Below are positions 6,301-14,148 of a DNA stretch of 34,014 nucleotides, in pieces (within the stretch, counting starts at the first letter, position 1; each line of letters opens with the position of its first letter). The stretch covers positions 1-34,014 of the forward strand of contig JAMDCQ010000014.1 in assembly GCA_023488905.1 (NCBI GenBank). The letters run 5' to 3'. The DNA is from Candidatus Bathyarchaeota archaeon. GTDB lineage: Archaea; Thermoproteota; Bathyarchaeia; Bathyarchaeales; Bathycorpusculaceae. The notes beneath the pieces are model-generated. The model was not told the origin of the DNA. It made no database searches and was given only the letters and a program-made list of their open reading frames with translations. Made by a program: the position numbers and the translations under genes.

Positions 6301-7887
6301 CTATGGTTTTGCTGTTTTGTACCTGCTTAAACTGCTTGTTCTGCTTTGTAGCGCGTAAACGTAGTCGGCAAGTAAGGGTTTTTCTTTTCCAAGCTCGAGG
6401 GTTGTTTGGAGTGTTTGGGTTTTGCCGTCCACATGATACTCAGCGCTTTTGACTCTGAAATAGCTGTTTACGCCCTCATTTGGCAAGGTAACTGCTATTT
6501 TGTCGCCTGCAAGTATCGGCGTGGTGCCGTAGTCGAGGACGCTGCTTTGGAGGGTTAAGGTTTCTGCGGGGTCTTTGAGGTTAGCGAGGAGGGCTTTGGC
6601 GCGGCATTCACATTCTGCATCGCTGGCTAATTCCTCATTTACCTCGACGATTTCACGTAGTCCGATGTTGGTTTGGCTGGTCTGGTCGTTTTGGATGCTG
6701 CTGTATCGGCGTCCACCAAAATATAGGCCATCCACCCAAAAGCTGCCTGAACCTACGCCCGTAAACCAAACAGTTACCTTCACCCGTTTGACCTGCGTCC
6801 AGTTGAACCCTGATTGGGTTTGCCATTGGTCGGCGGTGGCGGCTCCGACGGCGACTTGGGTTTGGAACCATTTGTCTGTGCCAACGGTCATCTCGTGTGA
6901 GGCGAGGTTGTCGTAGATGTCGTGTAAGATTATAGTGGCGTTGCCGTTGAAGGATGCTTCGCGGGTGAGCCAGAAGTTTATGGTGGGGTAGAGGTTGGTG
7001 TTGACTTCTTTGCCGCTATCGAGCGTTAGCTGGCAGGACGCTGAGTATAGGTTTTGGGCGGTTGTTTTTATGCTGGCTGAGCCCTTGATTTTTGAGGTTG
7101 TGTCTATGCTTATTGTGCCTGAGGATGCTGTCCACTGGCCGTCGGATGGTGATAGCGATTCTGTCCATAGGTCTTTGTTTAGTGGGACGCTTTTGTCGGC
7201 TACGCCGTAAACGGTGGCTCGGTTGCGTATTCGGGTTATATCTTTGGTGTATTCGCTGGCTTCTATGTGTTCAGAAAGGCTAACGGAGCTGGTTTTGGTG
7301 TTTTTGGGGAAAAACTCGAACTTGGCGTCTGGAGTAACCCGGAAATCGAAACCAATGACGCCTGCGTCGTCAGCACTATCCGCGATCTCACGCAGAATAT
7401 CTATCACGGGGGTGTCTTTGTATTCGAGTTTGGTGTAGGTGGTGTCGGTTGATTCCACCAGTTCAGTCCCGCCGCGCACGTGGCTTAAGCCCGAGTAGTA
7501 GTCGAGTAGGTCTTTGACTATGTCTTCTCCTTTCATGTTTTCGTAGGTGGCGGTGACTACTCGGCGGAAAAGGCGTTCACCCCAGCATCGTCCGCTTACA
7601 GTGAGGTAGTTTTCTGTGGGTGAAGATTGGTATTTGACGCTTTCGACCCTGCAGGTGATGAGTTGTGGGCAGTTGGCGGCTCTGCCGATGTTTAGGCTGC
7701 CGTCTAAACCCACGGTTATGGGGTATGTTCCGTTGGGGCTGTATTTGCCGTTCCAATTCTGCAGCACAACTTCGAAGCTGCTGACTTCTTTGGTGCAGCC
7801 CAAGTGAATGTTCAACTCGATTACGTCGCCCTGTGGCGGTGTAATTGAGCCGAAAACGATGGCTACTGACGGCACATCTACGCTCAT
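6301..7887 (-). CDS. Baseplate hub/tail protein with inserted beta-sandwich module
   Basis: This 528-aa protein shows the split-barrel hub pattern of Mu gp44/T4 gp27-like proteins at residues about 1-230 (CRVESVKYQ, WGERLFRRVV, DILREIADSA, RIRNRATVYG). It resumes at about 395-528 (LREIVEVNEELASDAECECRA, then GDKIAV...YHVDGKTQTLQTTLELG). Between them, about 234-394, sits a separate Gly/Ser/Thr-rich module (SIKTTAQNLYSASCQLTL through GSFWVDGLYFGG). It resembles carbohydrate-binding or concanavalin-like beta sandwiches and may contact the host surface. The start overlaps the tape-measure stop by one base (TAATG). No separate tail fibre gene follows, so this insert could serve as receptor-binding part. 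Confidence 0.8.
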   Translation of the reverse strand: MSVDVPSVAIVFGSITPPQGDVIELNIHLGCTKEVSSFEVVLQNWNGKYSPNGTYPITVGLDGSLNIGRAANCPQLITCRVESVKYQSSPTENYLTVSGRCWGERLFRRVVTATYENMKGEDIVKDLLDYYSGLSHVRGGTELVESTDTTYTKLEYKDTPVIDILREIADSADDAGVIGFDFRVTPDAKFEFFPKNTKTSSVSLSEHIEASEYTKDITRIRNRATVYGVADKSVPLNKDLWTESLSPSDGQWTASSGTISIDTTSKIKGSASIKTTAQNLYSASCQLTLDSGKEVNTNLYPTINFWLTREASFNGNATIILHDIYDNLASHEMTVGTDKWFQTQVAVGAATADQWQTQSGFNWTQVKRVKVTVWFTGVGSGSFWVDGLYFGGRRYSSIQNDQTSQTNIGLREIVEVNEELASDAECECRAKALLANLKDPAETLTLQSSVLDYGTTPILAGDKIAVTLPNEGVNSYFRVKSAEYHVDGKTQTLQTTLELGKEKPLLADYVYALQSRTSSLSRYKTAKP

Positions 7888-8429
7888 TATTCGACTCCTC
7901 TTCTATAAAGTTCGGTTTCCCCTCCGCGTGTAATGCTGCGGCTTCGGATGGGAGTTTCTGCGGCGGTGCTGTTGAAGGATTGTACGCTTGCTGTGGCGGT
8001 GTTCATGCTGTTGGCGAAGCTGTACATGGCGGCGGCTGCGGCGACGATAACGGCGATACCTACACCAGTCAGGGCGAGGAAGGTTGCGAAGCTAATGTTT
8101 AGGCTATTCTGAACGGCGGTAGCGAGGGCGGTTGCGGTAGCGTAAACTTTCTGTGCTACAGCAACGCCTGCACTTGTGCGCATAAACAATCCCATAGTTG
8201 AGACTACCATCATTGCGCTTGTGAAGGCGCGGGTTTGGGAGTCGTTTAGGATGCCGAATTGGTTTGCGATGTAGCTGATGGCTGTTCCTGCGGCACCGAT
8301 GCCGGCGATGGCGGACCCTAGAGTTCTAACGCGTACCGCCAGCGATTCAGCGTCAGTTTGGATGCGGTTAAACTCGTTGCTTGCACGATTAACCGCCCGA
8401 ACCGTGATTGCGATTTCTCGGAAACTCAC
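7887..8429 (-). CDS. Very short tape measure protein (180 aa)
   Basis: The position (between a gp10-like gene and the hub) and composition match a tape measure protein: an N-terminal helix region (VRAVNRASNEFNRIQTDAES), long Ala/Thr-rich helices, and a hydrophobic stretch around ALTGVGIAVIVAAAAAMYSF. The tail ends RSRSITRGGETELYRRGVE, so the C-terminus looks intact. Tape measures set tail length at about 1.5 angstrom per residue, so 180 aa predicts a tail of only about 27 nm. Most siphovirus tape measures exceed 600 aa. The GTG start overlaps the upstream stop (GTGA). Alternatively it could be a remnant or a tail adaptor. Confidence 0.65.
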   Translation of the reverse strand: MSFREIAITVRAVNRASNEFNRIQTDAESLAVRVRTLGSAIAGIGAAGTAISYIANQFGILNDSQTRAFTSAMMVVSTMGLFMRTSAGVAVAQKVYATATALATAVQNSLNISFATFLALTGVGIAVIVAAAAAMYSFANSMNTATASVQSFNSTAAETPIRSRSITRGGETELYRRGVE

Positions 8430-8794
8430 AGTTGCGCCTCCGCTTTAGCAGAATCCAGTGCATCCAGCAAAACGCGCTCAAGGCTGGGCAAATAGGTTTC
8501 AACCGCAGGGGTCAGGTAAGGTTGGGCTCGGGAGTTGGTGGTGCCGAATTCAACCTCAGCGGCGTAGGTGGCTTCTGCGCCGACTTCGATTTGCCAATCC
8601 TGAGTTTTGGCGTTAATCGTGCTCTGCAGATACCCGGTTCGAACAGGCACAAGTTGCTCCGCGTTTGCCTTAACCGATTCAGCCCACTGCCCCAACTGCG
8701 CCCCTATCCGCTTCTGCATAGCGTCGCCAAAACGGTTTAGGGCTTGCGCAAGTTCTTTTCCGCCTGATACTTCAAGGGATATTGAAACGCTCAT
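8426..8794 (-). CDS. HK97 gp10-like tail/neck protein
   Basis: This 122-aa protein has VPVRTGYLQSTINA near the middle and EVEFGTTNSRAQPYLTPAVE toward the end, the two hallmark blocks of HK97-gp10/neck proteins (V-P-x-R-T-G-x-L and E-x-G-T...Q-P-x-x-x-P-A). They act at the head-tail joint or as tail completion factors. In most phages this gene lies before the tail tube; here it follows the tail chaperone, which is unusual. The ATG lies inside the 3' end of the chaperone -1 frame (overlap of 23 bases), consistent with coupling. Confidence 0.75.
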   Translation of the reverse strand: MSVSISLEVSGGKELAQALNRFGDAMQKRIGAQLGQWAESVKANAEQLVPVRTGYLQSTINAKTQDWQIEVGAEATYAAEVEFGTTNSRAQPYLTPAVETYLPSLERVLLDALDSAKAEAQL

Positions 8795-8987
8795 GTCTTT
8801 TGGCTTCCTTTTCTGTTTTGGTTTTTTCTTCTTCGACTTGTCGGTCTATTTCGTTGAGGATAACGGTGTACTGGTGAATGACTCGGGCGGGTTGGCGGGC
8901 GAGTTCTGTTGGGGTCCAGCCGAATTCTTTGCAGAGCCGAAAGTCGGTGATGGCGGGGTGGGGTTTTTGGCGGCGGATGGCTCGGAT
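8772..8987 (-). CDS. Tail assembly chaperone -1 frame extension (gpGT-like C-terminal domain)
   Basis: In the -1 frame, starting with ATC at 8987 right after the slippery T TTT TTA, 71 sense codons run without a stop to TGA at 8774-8772. The peptide contains RQKPHPAITDFRLCKEFGW, TPTELARQP, a helix YTVILNEIDRQVEEE and a charged end. This is the helical C-terminal domain expected of tail chaperones: C-x-x-F-G-W-T-P-x-E-L is a common block. The fusion would be 182 aa. No start codon with an SD serves this frame, so it must be made by frameshifting, or the frame change is a sequencing error in the six-T run. Confidence 0.75.
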   Translation of the reverse strand: MRAIRRQKPHPAITDFRLCKEFGWTPTELARQPARVIHQYTVILNEIDRQVEEEKTKTEKEAKRHERFNIP

Positions 8988-9319
8988 AAAAAAGCGGTTT
9001 CCTCCCGAGTTAAAGCGCAGAGGCCGTTAACGACCTGCGAGAACAACTCGCCCAGCGCGATTGGGACGCCGTTTTCTTCTCCCAAAAGCGTTTCCAGCGT
9101 GAGGGGCTGGTTTTGGGGTTGTTCTTTGAGTGCTGCCCAGATGGTTTCTGCTTGGATTGCAATGAAGTCGCTGGTTTGCACTTGCCCCGAGAGTGGATGG
9201 TATTTGGTGTGCTTTTGGATTATGCGGCTGCGTTTTGCCCATGTGATCTCACTGAAGATGTATTGTCCTTGGTATTCTGCGCCGTATTCGTTGCCGATGG
9301 TTAGGGTTTGTTTTCGCAT
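8846..9319 (-). CDS. Tail assembly chaperone, zero-frame product (gpG-like)
   Basis: The first 111 residues (MRKQTLTIGNEYGAEYQGQY through GLCALTREETAFL) form the conserved N-terminal chaperone domain that coats the tape measure during tail assembly. Residues 112-157 (SEPSAAKNPTPPSPTFGS...) are Pro/Ser-rich and look like out-of-frame sequence, which fits a short G-type product. It lies between tail tube and gp10-like genes, the canonical place. Strong SD sequences (AGGAGATAGGAGA) precede the ATG. The conserved C-terminal domain is encoded in the -1 frame. Confidence 0.8.
   Translation of the reverse strand: MRKQTLTIGNEYGAEYQGQYIFSEITWAKRSRIIQKHTKYHPLSGQVQTSDFIAIQAETIWAALKEQPQNQPLTLETLLGEENGVPIALGELFSQVVNGLCALTREETAFLSEPSAAKNPTPPSPTFGSAKNSAGPQQNSPANPPESFTSTPLSSTK
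8987..9006 (-). promoter_or_regulatory. Programmed -1 frameshift signal
   Basis: On the minus strand GGGAGG (9006-9001) is followed after 7 bases (AAACCGC) by T TTT TTA (8993-8987), with zero-frame codons GCT TTT TTA. This is the canonical X XXY YYZ heptamer in the correct register. An SD-like stimulator upstream of the slip site is the arrangement known from bacterial dnaX. I could not identify a downstream pseudoknot by eye. Confidence 0.7.
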
Positions 9320-9331
9320 TCTCCTATCTCC

Positions 9332-10189
9332 TTAAGTTATTGTGAGAGATTTTGCTGTGAAGGCGGCTTTGAGGCTAACGAGTTCCTCGATACGGGTGGG
9401 TATGGCGGCGTTTTCCCATTTGCAGTCGCTGAGTATTGCTTTGTTTGAGCCGCCCAGTCCGAATTCCAAGTCGAATTCGGTGTCGTTTACGATGTCGTCG
9501 AATTCCTCTTTGGACTCGAACTCGAAAACCACTTCACCGCTTAATTCTCGGTGCCGATTGGGCAAGTACTTGATTATGTTGCCGTTAGGGTTGCGTATGA
9601 CGGGGATTTGCTTGAGGTTATTGTTCACAGTGAATTTCCAGTCGGTAACGCGGTCCAGTGTGGTTGCGTCTTTTTTGATGTAGCTCTCGTAGAAGGGCAC
9701 GGCACCTGCGTATTCGCTGTATGTTGCGCCTGAGATTTTTGAGGTAGAAGCCGCTACATCTTGGCTTAGAAGCTCAACCGACGCCTTCACAACATCGTCG
9801 ATGCTGCATTCCACGGTGGCGGATTGGAATTTGCAGCCGAGGTAAAGCAACGAAATTATGTCAGTTGCCGAGGAGAAGGCACCCTTATAGTAGAGCACCT
9901 GCACACTCAGCGATTTGTTGAGGTCAACTTTGCAGTACTGCAGGAAATTGATCGGGGCATCGCTGGGAATGGGAAACGCGAGTTTTAGGCTCGGTGCACG
10001 TTGGCCTTTTTTTATGGCTTGCAAATCGACGGAGCCTACTCCGCGGACTTTGATGTTGTTGGGGTTGATTTGGGGTTCGATACTTTCGGCTGCTACTCCA
10101 AGCATCGCGGGGTTTGTGGGGGTTTGCCCAAAAGCAGATTCTTCTATGTAGAAGAGTTTGCTTTCATGGGAACCATATGTTTGTGGCAT
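9332..10189 (-). CDS. Major tail tube protein
   Basis: This 285-aa beta-rich protein begins MPQTYGSHESKLFYIEE and has a Gly/Ser/Thr pattern with VRGVGSVDLQAIKKGQRAPS and a conserved ending (EELVSLKAAFTAKSLTIT). These are features of siphovirus tail tube proteins with a tube-forming beta sandwich. Its place just before the chaperone pair is canonical. The ATG at 10189 is preferred over a TTG at 10213, because GGAG lies about 9 bases upstream and the start then sits 4 bases after the previous stop. Confidence 0.75.
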   Translation of the reverse strand: MPQTYGSHESKLFYIEESAFGQTPTNPAMLGVAAESIEPQINPNNIKVRGVGSVDLQAIKKGQRAPSLKLAFPIPSDAPINFLQYCKVDLNKSLSVQVLYYKGAFSSATDIISLLYLGCKFQSATVECSIDDVVKASVELLSQDVAASTSKISGATYSEYAGAVPFYESYIKKDATTLDRVTDWKFTVNNNLKQIPVIRNPNGNIIKYLPNRHRELSGEVVFEFESKEEFDDIVNDTEFDLEFGLGGSNKAILSDCKWENAAIPTRIEELVSLKAAFTAKSLTIT

Positions 10190-10193
10190 TTTT

Positions 10194-11168
10194 TTATTCT
10201 CCAATGTTTTCAATATACCATGATTTTACAGTGAATTCTGTGCGGTAAACGGGGGGTTTTAGGTCGACGCGGTCGAGGTTGCGGCTGCCTGCGACATCGC
10301 AGTAGGTTACGCCGTTGACGGAGACCACGCAGGATGCGCAATCGCAAGTTAGAACCGCAGGCGTTGCACCGTCGCTTGCACCGTTTGTTTCCGCCAAAAA
10401 CCACAAGAAACCATCATCGTCGATGCAATCAGCCAAGTTCGCGGTTAAACTCAAGGATAATTGCTCGTCGCTTTCTGAGGCGCTGTTGTTTTGGGTGTTC
10501 TGCCAAGCCCCAGCCACATCGTTCCAGGCTTTGACTGCGACGCCGTTTTGGGTTGGAGCTGAACCGAAACCCTCGAAAGCGAAAACCGCTTGCTTAACGG
10601 TGCTACGACGGCTTTCTATCTTGAAGCCGAACATCAAAATCGCGTGTTCACCGCTTCCACCGCGGCTTACTTGGCAACGGTTGTCATCGCTGTACCACAG
10701 GTTCTGGTAGTCACCAACCGATAACTCCGTCCAGCCGCTGGCGGTTGGAGCTGCTTCGGTGCTGCCGCTGTATGCTTTGCTGCCCTGAGTGTTTGGGCTT
10801 AAACCGACATAGTTGCAGGTTGTTTGGTTGGGGGTTCGGCAGTATTGGCGGATTATGCGGTTTACTTCGTCAGCGATTTTTTTTCGAATAGTTGTTGCGG
10901 TTTCGGTTTGGGATAGGGTTTCGGTTGCCCAAGCATTCACGCGCACAGTTGAGGTGCGCCGTCGAATTTTACCCGACAAATCCAACTTTGCATCCACATT
11001 TTCCGCCAACGCAACCGTAACCTGTCCATCTGAAACTTTGAATGCATCACTGTTTTGGTACTCCCCCGACACATCAACCGAAGCCAAACCTCCGCTGTCC
11101 AAAACCACACGCATCTGAGTGCGGAGCAACCGCAGAATCGTGGCGGCGGGGTCTTCGATTTCGCTCAT
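10194..11168 (-). CDS. Tail completion/terminator protein with inserted beta-sandwich module
   Basis: Of 324 aa, residues 1-120 resemble archaeal-virus tail terminators: RTSTVRVNAWATETL, then a helix TTIRKKIADEVNRIIRQY. The final strands, VDLKPPVYRTEFTVKSWYIE (301-320), are the usual C-terminal block. Between about 125 and 285 lies an extra module with many Trp, Asn and Gly residues (FAFEGFGSAPTQNGVAVKAW, then TANLADCIDDDGFLWFLAET), the pattern of a jelly-roll or galactose-binding-like domain. It would stick out at the head-tail joint. The ATG overlaps the previous stop (ATGA). Cys residues at about 275-290 may pair. Confidence 0.7.
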   Translation of the reverse strand: MSEIEDPAATILRLLRTQMRVVLDSGGLASVDVSGEYQNSDAFKVSDGQVTVALAENVDAKLDLSGKIRRRTSTVRVNAWATETLSQTETATTIRKKIADEVNRIIRQYCRTPNQTTCNYVGLSPNTQGSKAYSGSTEAAPTASGWTELSVGDYQNLWYSDDNRCQVSRGGSGEHAILMFGFKIESRRSTVKQAVFAFEGFGSAPTQNGVAVKAWNDVAGAWQNTQNNSASESDEQLSLSLTANLADCIDDDGFLWFLAETNGASDGATPAVLTCDCASCVVSVNGVTYCDVAGSRNLDRVDLKPPVYRTEFTVKSWYIENIGE

Positions 11169-12580
11169 TGATTGTGCAGTCTCCTTAGTGTGGCTTTGCG
11201 GAAGGCGACATCGCTTTTCAGCATGAAGTCTTGGGTGGAGGTTACTTCATAATCTGTGCCGTTGCGGGTTACCTTGTCATGACGCCGAATGGGGGCAAAA
11301 ACGTGAAGAGTAAGGTAATCGTTGACGAGGTAACCTGGTTCTATGAACGTTTCCTCTGTTTTTTGTGGCAGAACTATGACTTTTAGGTCTGTGGGTTCGC
11401 CGTATGTTGGGGATTCGCCTGCTTCGGTAAGCGGATGAAGGGTTAGGTTTTCGCCTTTACTTCTCAGCACCTGGGTGAAGCGGGTCAGGGGTGGCTGGTA
11501 GCCCGAAAGCATCACGCCGAGCCAGCAAACCGTTGCCATCGCCTGCTTATTCTCAATCGCCGCATAATCCGTTTGTCTGGGTCCCCAGAACATGAATTCC
11601 TCAACGTGACCGAAGATGGTTTTTGCGCTGAAATCGTAAGCTGGTTTATCGTGACGCTGTCGGATGCTGCCTAAGATGCCTGCGGTTACGGCGTCGTAGT
11701 AGTCGCAGGCAAGCTGTTTGGTTTTGACGTTGATGTACCCTGCCCAGCAGATGCCAGCGTTGTAGGCTGGGAATTGGGGTGAGGCACCGATGGCGTTTAT
11801 GGCTTGATATGTTTTTTGCACGCTGCCGCTGTAGCCTTCGTAGTCGTATAGTCCAAGCAAAGCGTAAGCAACAGAGTCATCGTAGATCGTGTCGTCACGT
11901 AAACCAACTCTGTGCCAAGCGTTGTCACCGCTTGGTTTAGGGTCAAAATAAAGTGTGATTTCTTCGAGACCGGGGCGGTAAAAATTAACGGCATCCTCAA
12001 CCATAGTTTGATATTGTGTTTTGTTTATGGGGTCGGATTCAGAGAGCAAACGAAGCCCAACGACGCTGTAGAGCGCTTCAACATCCATTTGGGGCAGCCA
12101 TGCATCAGCGGTGTTTACGACTCTGGCGAAGCCGCCGTAGTAGCGGTCGTGGATGCCCAGTTGTTGGGGTTTGTGCTGCATGTTTAACAGGAAGGTGCCT
12201 GCGGATTTGGCGCTGTTGAGGTAGTTTTCGTTTGAGGTTAATTCGTATGCTTTCAGTAGAGCGGGCAGTGTGCGACCTGCATCAACCGCATAGCAGTATG
12301 CGCTGCCCTCGGCGCTAACAAAACCGCCGTAACCTTGCCGATTAGTGTCTGTGATTTGCTGAGTCAGTATCCAGTTGGATAGCTCCACGATTTTTGCTTC
12401 TATCTCTTCACTGTGATCATCAAACTGAGGGTCAAAGTATGCTTCGTAGAGGAAATCTACGGCGAATCCCGCGGCAAGCGCTGCTTTCCCCCAAGTCAAA
12501 TCAGGTCCTTCGCCGGGTATAATGTAGAGGTAAGGTGCGTAGTCCATCACAAACTGGTAATAAGCTTCAGGGACTGGCAT
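11165..12580 (-). CDS. Head-closure connector fused to a six-hairpin (alpha/alpha) glycosidase-like domain
   Basis: This is a 471-aa fusion. Residues about 365-471 match head-closure proteins: LRSKGENLTLHPLTEAGESP, a strand VIVLPQKTEETFIEPG, a GYLVNDYLTLHV barrel strand, and final VTRNGTDYEVTSTQDFMLKS with RRLHNQ. Residues about 1-362 are helical hairpins with repeated aromatic-Gly motifs: QGYGGFVSAEGSAYCYAVDA, DRYYGGFARVVNTADAWLPQ, YDDSVAYALLGLYDYEG and CWAGYINVKTKQLACDYYDA. They resemble alpha/alpha toroids of six-hairpin glycosidases or polysaccharide lyases. Acidic residues such as D100, D166 and D234/D235 could be functional, but catalytic activity is unproven. It overlaps the next gene by ATGA. 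Confidence 0.7.
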   Translation of the reverse strand: MPVPEAYYQFVMDYAPYLYIIPGEGPDLTWGKAALAAGFAVDFLYEAYFDPQFDDHSEEIEAKIVELSNWILTQQITDTNRQGYGGFVSAEGSAYCYAVDAGRTLPALLKAYELTSNENYLNSAKSAGTFLLNMQHKPQQLGIHDRYYGGFARVVNTADAWLPQMDVEALYSVVGLRLLSESDPINKTQYQTMVEDAVNFYRPGLEEITLYFDPKPSGDNAWHRVGLRDDTIYDDSVAYALLGLYDYEGYSGSVQKTYQAINAIGASPQFPAYNAGICWAGYINVKTKQLACDYYDAVTAGILGSIRQRHDKPAYDFSAKTIFGHVEEFMFWGPRQTDYAAIENKQAMATVCWLGVMLSGYQPPLTRFTQVLRSKGENLTLHPLTEAGESPTYGEPTDLKVIVLPQKTEETFIEPGYLVNDYLTLHVFAPIRRHDKVTRNGTDYEVTSTQDFMLKSDVAFRKATLRRLHNQ

Positions 12581-12583
12581 CGG

Positions 12584-12937
12584 CTAGGCGCTCCGTAAAG
12601 TTGGTTTTTTCAGGCCGCCAAGAATGCGTTCAAGCTCCTGCTGCAAAACCATAAGAGGCGGAGCTTTGTCGGTTACGACGAAGTTTTGGTCTCCGACACT
12701 GAAGTCTAAGCCGACCGCGGAGCCGCCAGTCAAGTAGCAAATGGCGTAAACGGCGGAGAGGAGTGTGATGAATTCTTTTTCGGCATCAGAGCAGTTGCCT
12801 GAGTCGATGGGTTTGTTTAGTTCCAGCGCCAGCGTGGTGGCTGCGCGGTTAACCATTTTCTGCAGTTTATCGTCGGGAATATCGGTTGATGTAACGTTGA
12901 TTGTGTCTCGGACATCGCTTAAGGTAACCGTCGCCAT
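12584..12937 (-). CDS. Head-tail connector (gp6/adaptor-like)
   Basis: This 117-aa helical protein begins MATVTLSDVRDTINVTSTDI, with helices DKLQKMVNRAATTLALELN and EFITLLSAVYAICYLTGG. It has the position and composition of head-tail adaptor proteins that dock under the portal. The ATG at 12937 is chosen because GGAGG lies 9 bases upstream and the start overlaps the portal stop by one base (TGATG); an in-frame TTG at 12940 is less likely. Confidence 0.7.
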   Translation of the reverse strand: MATVTLSDVRDTINVTSTDIPDDKLQKMVNRAATTLALELNKPIDSGNCSDAEKEFITLLSAVYAICYLTGGSAVGLDFSVGDQNFVVTDKAPPLMVLQQELERILGGLKKPTLRSA

Positions 12938-14148
12938 CAACTTTCTCCTCCTTTTGCTGGTGTTTCGTCCCAGAGTTGCCAGCCGAATTTGGCGGCGTTC
13001 TTGCGGAACTCTTCCTGTCGAATCAAACCCTTCTCGGCAGCGCTCAAAAGGTCAGCTATGTTGGCTTCTTTGGCTTTGTAGGGGCTCCAGTTAAGCCGAA
13101 CCTGAGCTTTAACGGGGTCCAACCCCGCCTGCGACAACACCGTGTCAAAGAGTTCCCGCTCCACCTGTCGCTTGATGTAGCGTTGCACGGGCTGTATGAG
13201 CATGTTCTGTAACTCCAAGGCGGCGTTGGCGGATGCCTCTGTAAAGCCAGGCGTGCTGAAAAGCCGCGGCAGCGGTGTTTCGCAGCCCAAATAAAACTGA
13301 TTAATCAAGTGGTCAACGTAGTATTCGAAGCGGGCGCGTGGATCTATGGTTACGGGTCGGATGTCGCCTTTGCCGTTGTAGAACAGCCAAGCGCCTTCTT
13401 CGCCGCGGTTCTTGATAGCTTGCTGAAACTGCTCAATCGTCGCGTCATCTGCCCGCTCCAGCAACGCCAAAACGTCGGGTCCAGCGTACTTCTCAAAAAT
13501 CCTGGGCATAATCCGCTCAATCTTCGCCTTCATGGCTGAGTACGCTGGACGCTTATCACATCCAAAGGCAAGCGAGTGCAACAAAACCTGCAACACACCC
13601 GTGCCATAACCCGAATAGTCTAAACAGTTTATACGCCAGTGAACGATGGCTGCGGCGTCAAGGTTTTCTCCGCCGTATGTGTGGCGTAGTTTGTAACTCT
13701 CGATTTTATAAGGAACCTTCAGCGTTTTTTCGTCGAGGTAGCTTTGTTCTATGCGTTCTATGGCGTCGATTGGTAGCCGGTGCAGGGCTTTGGTGCTCTG
13801 TGGGGTGAGTTTTAGCCAGAAATCGTTGCCGCAAGCGATCAGCATCCTTGCCATATCGCAGAGCAACGCGTCAAGGTTCACGTTTTCGTTGAAGCTGTCA
13901 ACTGCACGTTTGGCTTGTGCTGCCCGTTCATATCTGTCGTTGACGGTTGTGTAGAAGCCTGAGCCCACGGCGGAAGCCGCCAGCAAATCCACACTGGCTT
14001 TGCAAGTTGGATCCCGTTGATAGAGTTTGATTACGTCTGAGAGGGGGATGCTTGGGGTTTCGTGCACCAGTGAAGCCTGTGGCGAGGCGTAACCGCTTTT
14101 GGGTTTGATGGCGAAAGACTCAACAAACCGGCGAAGCGTGGTGCTCAT
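12937..14148 (-). CDS. Portal protein
   Basis: This 403-aa protein has YQRDPTCKASVDLLAASAVG, the early portal helix motif, then LLCDMARMLIACGNDFWLKL, the WRINCLDYSGYGTGVLQVLL block and a C-terminal helical region (ELQNMLIQPVQRYIKRQVER). These are the core blocks of SPP1/HK97-type portals. It forms the dodecameric DNA channel at the capsid vertex. Its ATG overlaps the winged-helix gene stop (ATGA). In canonical caudoviruses portal precedes protease and capsid; here it is transcribed after them. Confidence 0.85.
   Translation of the reverse strand: MSTTLRRFVESFAIKPKSGYASPQASLVHETPSIPLSDVIKLYQRDPTCKASVDLLAASAVGSGFYTTVNDRYERAAQAKRAVDSFNENVNLDALLCDMARMLIACGNDFWLKLTPQSTKALHRLPIDAIERIEQSYLDEKTLKVPYKIESYKLRHTYGGENLDAAAIVHWRINCLDYSGYGTGVLQVLLHSLAFGCDKRPAYSAMKAKIERIMPRIFEKYAGPDVLALLERADDATIEQFQQAIKNRGEEGAWLFYNGKGDIRPVTIDPRARFEYYVDHLINQFYLGCETPLPRLFSTPGFTEASANAALELQNMLIQPVQRYIKRQVERELFDTVLSQAGLDPVKAQVRLNWSPYKAKEANIADLLSAAEKGLIRQEEFRKNAAKFGWQLWDETPAKGGES

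Noticed and set aside
8607-9335. 242-aa open frame on the plus strand opposite the tail chaperone genes
   Set aside because: It is antisense to well-supported viral genes, has an unnatural Cys/Phe/Ser-rich composition and lies against the operon direction.
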